From Streptomyces sp. AA1529 (lineage in GTDB: Bacteria > Actinomycetota > Actinomycetes > Streptomycetales > Streptomycetaceae), in contig NZ_ALAP01000019.1 in assembly GCF_000280905.1 (NCBI RefSeq), positions 79,884 through 143,883 on the forward strand: a stretch of DNA of 64,000 nucleotides, given 5' to 3'. Positions 59,306-64,000 of this stretch are shown here, piece after piece. The position numbers and the translations under genes are program-made. Under the pieces are notes generated by a model. It was not told where the DNA came from. It searched no databases and worked only from the letters and a program-made list of their open reading frames with translations. Every line of letters begins with the position of its first letter. Position 1 is the first letter of the stretch.

Positions 59306-60235
59306 TCAGTCGTGCTGGGAGCCGGACGGGAGTTCGCGGATCTTCAGGTCCTTCGCGCTGTCGGACCCGAACCCGTGGTCCAGCAGCTTCGCCGCGTCGG
59401 TGTAGCGGTCGTCGCTGTCGAGCACGGTGCCGACGAGGGTCCTGCCGTCCCGGGTGGCCGCGAAGACCAGGCACTTGCCGGCCCGCTCGGTGGTGCCGGT
59501 CTTGATGCCGACGGCACCGTCGTACGCGCCGAGCAGCTGGTTGGTGTTGGTCCAGGTGTAGGTGCGGGTGCGGCCGTTGGCGGCGGGCGCGTCGCCCTTG
59601 TACCGCTTGGTCCCGACCACCTTGCGGAACGTGCTGTGCCGCATGGCGTGCCGGGTCAGTTTCGCCAGTTCGGTGGGTGTGCTGGTGTCGCCGCGCGTGC
59701 CGTCGAAGGTGTCGAACGCCGTTTTGCGGAGGCGGAGTTGCCGTGCCTTCGCGTTCATCTTCCGCAGGAACGAGCCGACCCGCTCCGCGCGGCTGTCGCC
59801 GGTGCCGTAGGTGTCGGCGAGGGCGTAGGCGGCGTCGGCCCCGGAGGGCAGCAGGGAGGCGTAGAGGAGCTGGCGGACGCTGACCTTGTCGCCGGTCTGG
59901 AGATCCGCCGTGCTGGCGTGGTGCTTCGCCACGTAGTCGCGGTACTGCTTCCGGACCGTCACCCTGCGGTCGAGATCGACGCCGTCGGTGTCCAGGACCA
60001 CGGAGGCGACCATGATCTTCGCGGTGCTGGCCATCGGACGTGCGGTGTCCGCGGCCTTGTCGAAGAGCGCGGCACCGCTCCTGCCGTCCACCAGCGCGGC
60101 CCCCTTGGCGGTGACGTCCGGTGCCGGATCGTCGGCCGTGACGGCCCGGGCGACCAGCGGGGAGAGGACGAGCAGCGAACCGACCACGGCGACGGCGGCG
60201 ACGGGCTTGCGTGCGTTCGTGATTCTGGCGGTCAT
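59306..60235 (-). CDS. secreted D-alanyl-D-alanine carboxypeptidase (S11 type)
   Basis: 309 residues. A signal peptide (KPVAAVAVVGSLLVLSPLVARA) leads to a penicillin-binding fold with SxxK as STAK (70-73), SGA at 131-133 where the family usually has SxN, and KTG at 245-247 in GIKTGTTERAG. It trims stem-peptide D-Ala outside the membrane. The Asn-to-Ala change in the second motif is something I remember as variable in Streptomyces members, so activity may still be present. I start at ATG 60235; the longer frame upstream lacks a signal peptide. Confidence 0.88.
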   Translation of the reverse strand: MTARITNARKPVAAVAVVGSLLVLSPLVARAVTADDPAPDVTAKGAALVDGRSGAALFDKAADTARPMASTAKIMVASVVLDTDGVDLDRRVTVRKQYRDYVAKHHASTADLQTGDKVSVRQLLYASLLPSGADAAYALADTYGTGDSRAERVGSFLRKMNAKARQLRLRKTAFDTFDGTRGDTSTPTELAKLTRHAMRHSTFRKVVGTKRYKGDAPAANGRTRTYTWTNTNQLLGAYDGAVGIKTGTTERAGKCLVFAATRDGRTLVGTVLDSDDRYTDAAKLLDHGFGSDSAKDLKIRELPSGSQHD

Positions 60236-60500
60236 GGCGGCGCTCCGGCATCTGCGGGTCGGTGGGGAGCTGCGGTGCTGCCGCGTGCTGCGCGCTTGCG
60301 GTGCGGTGCCGTGCGCCCCGGCGATCGGGTCGGACACCGTCGTTCGATGCCGGGACCGGCAGGAAAGTTCACGGCCTGTGGACAGGAGCCGTTGCGTGCC
60401 GCACGGCCGGGGGGCCGGATCGGTCACGTGCGGCAGGGGGCGTGGGCGCTTCCGGGGACTCGTCCGGCACGCCCGGCGTACGGCCGCCGGTTCCTCGCGA
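60236..60500. other. non-coding gap upstream of the carboxypeptidase
   Basis: About 265 bases with no gene seen. It contains GTGCGGTGCCGTG-type repeats near 60295 and should hold the carboxypeptidase promoter. Confidence 0.45.
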
Positions 60501-60546
60501 ACGCCGCCCGGCCGCCCCGCCGAATCGCGGGGCGGCCGGGCGGCGT
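60501..60546 (-). terminator. strong terminator after the MFS gene
   Basis: A perfect 20-bp stem (ACGCCGCCCGGCCGCCCCGC and complement) with a 6-base loop CGAATC, 14 bases after the stop. It is the longest perfect hairpin I found in the window. Confidence 0.85.
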
Positions 60547-60560
60547 CGCCGAATGCCGGG

Positions 60561-61940
60561 TCAGCCGCCGAGGGCGCCGACGCGCTGGGTGTCCGGCTGC
60601 TCCGCGTCCGCGACGCCGCTCGCCTCCGCGAGCCGACGGCCCCGGGTCTCCGGGGCGAGGACGAGGCAGAGCACGAATCCCAGCAGGGTGATTCCGGCCA
60701 TGATCAGCATGGTGGATCCGACCCCGATCCGGTCCAGGCCGACGGGCAGCAGATAGGTGCCGACGGCGGCACCGATCCGGCTGACGGCCGTGCCGACCCC
60801 GACCGCCGTGGCGCGGACCTCGGTCGGGAACAGCTCCGTGGGGTAGATGAACTCGAGGATGCTGGGCCCGCCGGAGAACAGGGCGTAGGCGCAGAAGCAG
60901 GTGAGGACGACGGCGACGGGGGCGGTGGGCAGCAGACCGAGAACCGCGAGCGGGACGACCATCAGCGCGAACGACCAGACGATGAGGGCGCGCCGTCCCA
61001 GCGTGTCGATGAGGCGCAGTGCGGGCACGCAACCGGCCAGGAACAGCACGCTGATCAGCGCGGATCCGATCACCGAGTCGCGGCTGCCGGATATCCCGAA
61101 CGCGGTGAGGATGGTCGGCCCGAAGGTGTAGATCGCGAACAGCGGCACGATCTGCAGGAGCCAGAACAGGCCGACGAAGGCGGTGCGCTTGAGGTAGTCG
61201 CCCCGGAACACCGCGGCGAACCCCAGACCGTGCGCGGTCTCCTGGTCCACCAGGGACGCGACCGCCTCCGGGGTGGCCTCCTCGCCGTACACGCGCTCGA
61301 GGACGGTCCGGGCTTCGGCGACGCGGCCCCGGCTGACGAGCCAGCGCGGCGACTCGGGTGTGCCGATCCGCGCGACGATGAACGCGACCGCCGGGATCGC
61401 GGCGCTTCCCAGGGCCCAGCGCCAGGCCCCGGAGTCCAGGAGGCTGATGAGTGCGTAGCCGACGATGTACGCGGTTGCCGCGCCCACGAACCACGCCATG
61501 ATGAGCATCCCCATCACCCGCCCGCGCTGTGCGGTGGGCAGCCACTCCGAGAGCAGAGCGCTGCCGATGGCGTAGTCGGCGCCCAGTGCGATGCCGATGA
61601 CGAACCGGAGGGCGACCATCAGCAGGGGGTCGTCCACGAACATCGACCAGACCGAGGCGGCGGCGATCACGACGAAGTGCAGGGTGAAGAGCAGTTGACG
61701 GCCGATGCGGTCGGTGACCCGTCCGAAGATCAGCCCGCCGGCGAACAGGCCGACGAGTGCTGAGGCGCCGATCATGCCTTCCTGGCTCGCCGACATGCCG
61801 AGATCCTGGCTCATGCCCAGGACGACGACGCCGACGATGCTGAGCAGATAGCCGTCGAGGAACTGTCCCCCGGCCGTGAGGACGAACATCTTTCTGTGGA
61901 ATGGCCGGAAGTGAGCGTCATCGATGAGTGAGGTGCTCAC
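60561..61940 (-). CDS. MFS transporter, sugar-porter type
   Basis: 459 residues with 12 membrane helices. Sugar-porter signatures are GRVTDRIGRQLLF (loop 2-3), GADYAIGSALLSEWLPTAQRGR, RWLVSRGR with PESPRWL, and RLIDTLGRRALIV (loop 8-9), and FPTEVRATAVG and PETRGRRL near the end. Substrates in this family include sugars, inositol and organic or aromatic acids. The GTG at 61940 has AAGGAGGA upstream. Its promoter region holds a palindrome that also occurs before the cyclodeaminase-family gene, so both are probably under the GntR regulator at 62435. Confidence 0.9.
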   Translation of the reverse strand: MSTSLIDDAHFRPFHRKMFVLTAGGQFLDGYLLSIVGVVVLGMSQDLGMSASQEGMIGASALVGLFAGGLIFGRVTDRIGRQLLFTLHFVVIAAASVWSMFVDDPLLMVALRFVIGIALGADYAIGSALLSEWLPTAQRGRVMGMLIMAWFVGAATAYIVGYALISLLDSGAWRWALGSAAIPAVAFIVARIGTPESPRWLVSRGRVAEARTVLERVYGEEATPEAVASLVDQETAHGLGFAAVFRGDYLKRTAFVGLFWLLQIVPLFAIYTFGPTILTAFGISGSRDSVIGSALISVLFLAGCVPALRLIDTLGRRALIVWSFALMVVPLAVLGLLPTAPVAVVLTCFCAYALFSGGPSILEFIYPTELFPTEVRATAVGVGTAVSRIGAAVGTYLLPVGLDRIGVGSTMLIMAGITLLGFVLCLVLAPETRGRRLAEASGVADAEQPDTQRVGALGG

Positions 61941-62000
61941 GGGTCCTCCTTGGTGGTCGTTCGAGCGGGGTGGTGGGTCTTCCGGCACGCAGAGGACTAC

Positions 62001-62017
62001 TGAGGTGTAATACCTCA
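62001..62017. promoter_or_regulatory. GntR operator upstream of MFS gene
   Basis: TGAGGT-GTAAT-ACCTCA, 6-bp arms and 5-base centre, 61 bases before the MFS GTG. The same centre and near-identical arms recur at 63189-63205. Confidence 0.7.
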
Positions 62018-62102
62018 CCATGTGCCGTGGTGTGCGGTGAGCGCGCACGTCGGGGGTGGGGAGGGTGGGAACCGGGCGGGAGGGGATCGCCGGCCCCAGG
62101 TG

Positions 62103-62119
62103 TGATGTGTAATGCCTTA
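62103..62119. promoter_or_regulatory. degenerate copy of the same operator
   Basis: TGATGT-GTAAT-GCCTTA: the centre is identical, the right arm matches 5 of 6 and the left arm 4 of 6 positions of the 63189 site. It may be a secondary site. Confidence 0.5.
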
Positions 62120-62218
62120 CGCAGAGGATTGGCTGGTTTCGAGTCCTCTGTCAAGAGGGGTGGTCTCGGCTGCGTCCTGGCCCGGCTGCGAACCGGAGGC
62201 GGGAGCCGTGCGGTTCAC

Positions 62219-62276
62219 GGTGCCGGTGCCGGTGCCGGTGCCGGTGCCGGTGCCGGTGCGGGGGCGGGGGCGGGGG
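62219..62276. repeat. GGTGCC hexanucleotide tandem repeat
   Basis: About six copies of GGTGCC followed by three GGGGGC units, in non-coding DNA. Confidence 0.85.
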
Positions 62277-62434
62277 CCGGGGTCGGAGGCGTGGGCGTGC
62301 GTGTATCCGCCGTCCGGGGTGGGGCGGGGCGGCTCTGCGCGCCGGGCTGCTTCAGGCCTTGCCGCTCCGGAGTGCTCCGAGCCCGCTTCGAACCGTGCGG
62401 CTCCTGGTCGGGTGTGCGGAGGGCGTCCCGTGGG

Positions 62435-63130
62435 TCAGGCCGTGCCCTCGGTCCGGCCCGCCCAGATGCCCCGGCTGTGGGTGAGATGTTTGCGCATCAG
62501 GTCGGCCGCCAGTTCGCCGTCACCCGCTTCGAGGGCGTCCACGATGGCGATGTGCTCCTCGCCGGACTGGGTCAGTTCTCCCTGGTCCGCCAGTTTTTGC
62601 AGGCCCTGCATCCGCGCCTGGTCGCGGAGCTGTCCGACCATCGTCACGAGGCGCTCATTGCCCAGGAGTTCGAGCAGGCCCAGATGGAACTTGCGGTCCA
62701 GGTCGAGGAAGGCGGGGAGGTCTCCGGTGCGTGCGGCGTCGGTGATCTGCTCGGCGAGCAATCGGAACTGCGGCACGGGTGCACCGTCGAGGGCTTGGAC
62801 GAGTTCGGTCATGGTCGGCACCTCGAGCATGGTGCGGATGCGGAAGATCTCGTCGAGGTCGTGGTCGGTGAGCACCGGGACCCGGAACCCGCGGTTGCGG
62901 ATGATCTCGACCATGCCGAGGTTGGCGAGGTCCATGATCGCCTCGCGAACGGGGGTGACGGACACGCCGAGTGTCGCGGCCACATTGATGACGCTCTCGA
63001 CCTCCCCCGGCTCGATCTGCCCCAGCACGATCCGGGTGCGCACCGCCTCCCGTGCCTGCTCCCGGAGGCTCACCGAGCGGAGCCGAGGTGTGTGGACGGG
63101 GGCGGTCGCCGGGCGAGAGGAGGAGGTCAC
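62435..63130 (-). CDS. GntR/FadR-family regulator with FCD domain
   Basis: 231 residues. The winged HTH is REQAREAVRTRIVLGQIEPGEVESVINVAATLGVSVTPVREAIMDLANLGMVEIIRNRGFRV. The all-helical FCD ligand domain follows (LDEIFRIRTMLEVPTMTELV, DLDRKFHLGLLELLGNERLV, EEHIAIVDALEAGDGELAADLMRKHL), with Asp/His residues that often hold a metal and an organic acid. It lies between the MFS gene and the divergent cyclodeaminase-family gene and is the natural owner of the shared palindromes. The GTG at 63130 lies inside GAGGT-CAC-ACCTC, so it may also repress itself. Confidence 0.9.
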   Translation of the reverse strand: MTSSSRPATAPVHTPRLRSVSLREQAREAVRTRIVLGQIEPGEVESVINVAATLGVSVTPVREAIMDLANLGMVEIIRNRGFRVPVLTDHDLDEIFRIRTMLEVPTMTELVQALDGAPVPQFRLLAEQITDAARTGDLPAFLDLDRKFHLGLLELLGNERLVTMVGQLRDQARMQGLQKLADQGELTQSGEEHIAIVDALEAGDGELAADLMRKHLTHSRGIWAGRTEGTA

Positions 63131-63135
63131 ACCTC
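63123..63135. promoter_or_regulatory. short GAGGT/ACCTC palindrome over the GntR start
   Basis: GAGGT-CAC-ACCTC has the same half-sites as the operators but a 3-base centre, and covers the GntR start codon. Confidence 0.45.
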
Positions 63136-63188
63136 ATGCATAACACGGCAGTGCGGGAGCGTCGACGGTGTGCCCTTGTGTCCAGGTG

Positions 63189-63205
63189 TAAGGTGTAATA
63201 CCTTA
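63189..63205. promoter_or_regulatory. GntR operator upstream of the cyclodeaminase-family gene
   Basis: TAAGGT-GTAAT-ACCTTA, perfect 6-bp arms, in the 134-base divergent gap. A further half-site AGGTGTA directly precedes it (63184-63190). Confidence 0.7.
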
Positions 63206-63264
63206 CTGACCTTCCGTCTGAACGGACGGCGAGCAGCCCACGATGGCCGGCGAAACGGAGTGCC

Positions 63265-64000
63265 ATGAAGACCATCACTCTCGGTGAGCAGGAGATCCGC
63301 GACGCCGTGACGATGAACGAGGCGATCGATGCGGTCCGGCAGGGCTTCCTCGACCTCGCCGCCGGAGAGTTCGAGATGCCGACCCGTACCGCGCTGCGGG
63401 ACGGGCAGTTCCTGGTGATGTCCGCCCACCACCGCTCGACCGCGTCCGCCATGATCAAGACGCTGAGTGTGAACTTCGGGCGCACGCCGGCCATCGCGGG
63501 CTCGGTGGTCTGGAGCGAGACCGGCCGCCCGGACCAACTCGTCGCCGCGGCCGGAACGGTGACCGCACTGCGCACCGGCGCTGCGGTCGGTGTGGCGACC
63601 GATCTGCTGGCCCGCTCCGGAGCGGCACGGCTGACCCTGATCGGCGCCGGCGGCCAGGCCCCCGACCAGATCCGCGCCGTGCACGCGGTCCGGCCGTTGC
63701 GCCGGCTGACGGTGGTGGACACCGATCTGCGGCGCGCCGAGACGCTGGCCGAGACGATGCAGTCCGAGCTGCCGGGGGTGGAACTGTGCACGGCCACCGA
63801 CGCGGAGTCCGCGGTCGGGTCGGCCGAGATGGTCTGCTGCGCGACCAGTGCGACCGCCCCGCTCTTCCCGGCCGCCGCGCTGCCCGAGCGGGTACACGTC
63901 AACGCCATCGGTGCCTACCGGCCCACCATGCGGGAGCTGCCCGCCGAACTGCTCGCCGACAGTGCCGTCGTCGTCGACGAACTCGGTGCGGTGCTGGAGG
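63265..64000 (+). CDS. ornithine cyclodeaminase/mu-crystallin family protein (3' partial)
   Basis: The frame is open from ATG 63265 to the window end (about 245 residues seen of a usual ~320). It starts MKTITLGEQEIRDAVTMNEA; then MIKTLSVNFG (candidate catalytic Lys), GSVVWSETGRPDQLVAAAGTVTALRTGAAVGVATDLLAR and the Rossmann LIGAGGQAPDQIRAV, all typical of the family. Members are ornithine cyclodeaminases, ketimine reductases or alanine/lysine dehydrogenases. An ACGGAG ribosome site precedes the ATG. It is divergent from the GntR gene with a shared operator. The true substrate is open. Confidence 0.88.
   Translation, partial: MKTITLGEQEIRDAVTMNEAIDAVRQGFLDLAAGEFEMPTRTALRDGQFLVMSAHHRSTASAMIKTLSVNFGRTPAIAGSVVWSETGRPDQLVAAAGTVTALRTGAAVGVATDLLARSGAARLTLIGAGGQAPDQIRAVHAVRPLRRLTVVDTDLRRAETLAETMQSELPGVELCTATDAESAVGSAEMVCCATSATAPLFPAAALPERVHVNAIGAYRPTMRELPAELLADSAVVVDELGAVLE

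Larger units (their letters stand above)
61941..62434. other. 494-base region between MFS start and GntR end
   Basis: No gene. It holds two palindromic operators (listed) and, at 62219-62276, a GGTGCC tandem repeat that turns into GGGGGC units. Confidence 0.6.

Noticed and set aside
59698..59845. Inactive carboxypeptidase because SxN reads SGA
   Set aside because: The second motif varies in actinomycete members as I recall, and SxxK and KTG are intact; inactivation is not supported.
1..64000. Secondary-metabolite gene cluster
   Set aside because: No polyketide synthase, NRPS, terpene synthase or RiPP machinery is visible; the exporter and methyltransferases alone are not enough.

Overview
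The window reads as chromosome of a Streptomyces-like actinomycete. Base composition is very GC-rich and the third codon positions are almost all G or C. GTG starts are common. A bldC-type developmental regulator, an Lsr2-type nucleoid protein, DUF3073 and DUF6274 small proteins, and a split purine pathway (purC, purSQL, purF, purM) occur in the order I know from Streptomyces core chromosomes. No strain can be named from the sequence alone.

Region by region. 1-17.8 kb is conserved core. It holds a degenerate M48-like gene cut by the window edge, a DMF-amidase-like protein, purC, a two-component system, an ABC exporter, three tRNA-Gly genes, an Lsr2-like gene, purS-purQ-purL, a mycothiol-dependent isomerase-like protein, purF, purM and DUF3073. 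18-29 kb carries valine dehydrogenase, an unknown conserved protein, bldC, a DUF6274 protein, tRNA-Asp, the helicase hrpA, and a SanA-like/Sel1-repeat gene pair. 29-36 kb carries a thiol-redox cluster (exported protein, DsbA-like, CcdA-like), an ABC-2/YhgE-like membrane protein, a metallo-beta-lactamase-fold hydrolase and an amidase. 36-39.4 kb is a less regular segment: an orphan membrane protein, tRNA-Phe, tRNA-Asp, a broken tRNA-Glu copy, a Uma2 nuclease-like gene and intact tRNA-Glu. 39.5-45.4 kb returns to core-like genes: a metallophosphoesterase, a zincin, a lipoprotein, a DEAD-box RNA helicase and tRNA-Lys.

45.4-49.6 kb, just past tRNA-Lys, looks accessory. It holds a stop-interrupted XRE regulator, a run of very small co-directional genes with overlapping start/stop codons ending at a methyltransferase, a GntR regulator with strong inverted repeats, and a divergent methyltransferase. 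49.8-51.4 kb is a metal-resistance-like cassette (ArsR, CDF transporter, YnfA). 51.9-59 kb carries a CAP-domain secreted protein, two PAP2 phosphatases (one fused to a diacylglycerol-kinase-like domain), a second two-component system and a third methyltransferase. 59.3-64 kb carries a D,D-carboxypeptidase and a GntR/MFS/ornithine-cyclodeaminase-family cluster whose two promoter regions share the same palindrome.

How genes work together. PurC, PurS/Q/L, PurF and PurM cover five consecutive or near-consecutive steps of IMP synthesis. DsbA-like and CcdA-like proteins would move thiol reducing or oxidising power across the membrane. ArsR would control its own CDF gene. The FCD-type GntR is placed to control both the MFS transporter and the cyclodeaminase-family enzyme. 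Most function calls rest on recognised motifs and gene order; none was checked against a database.
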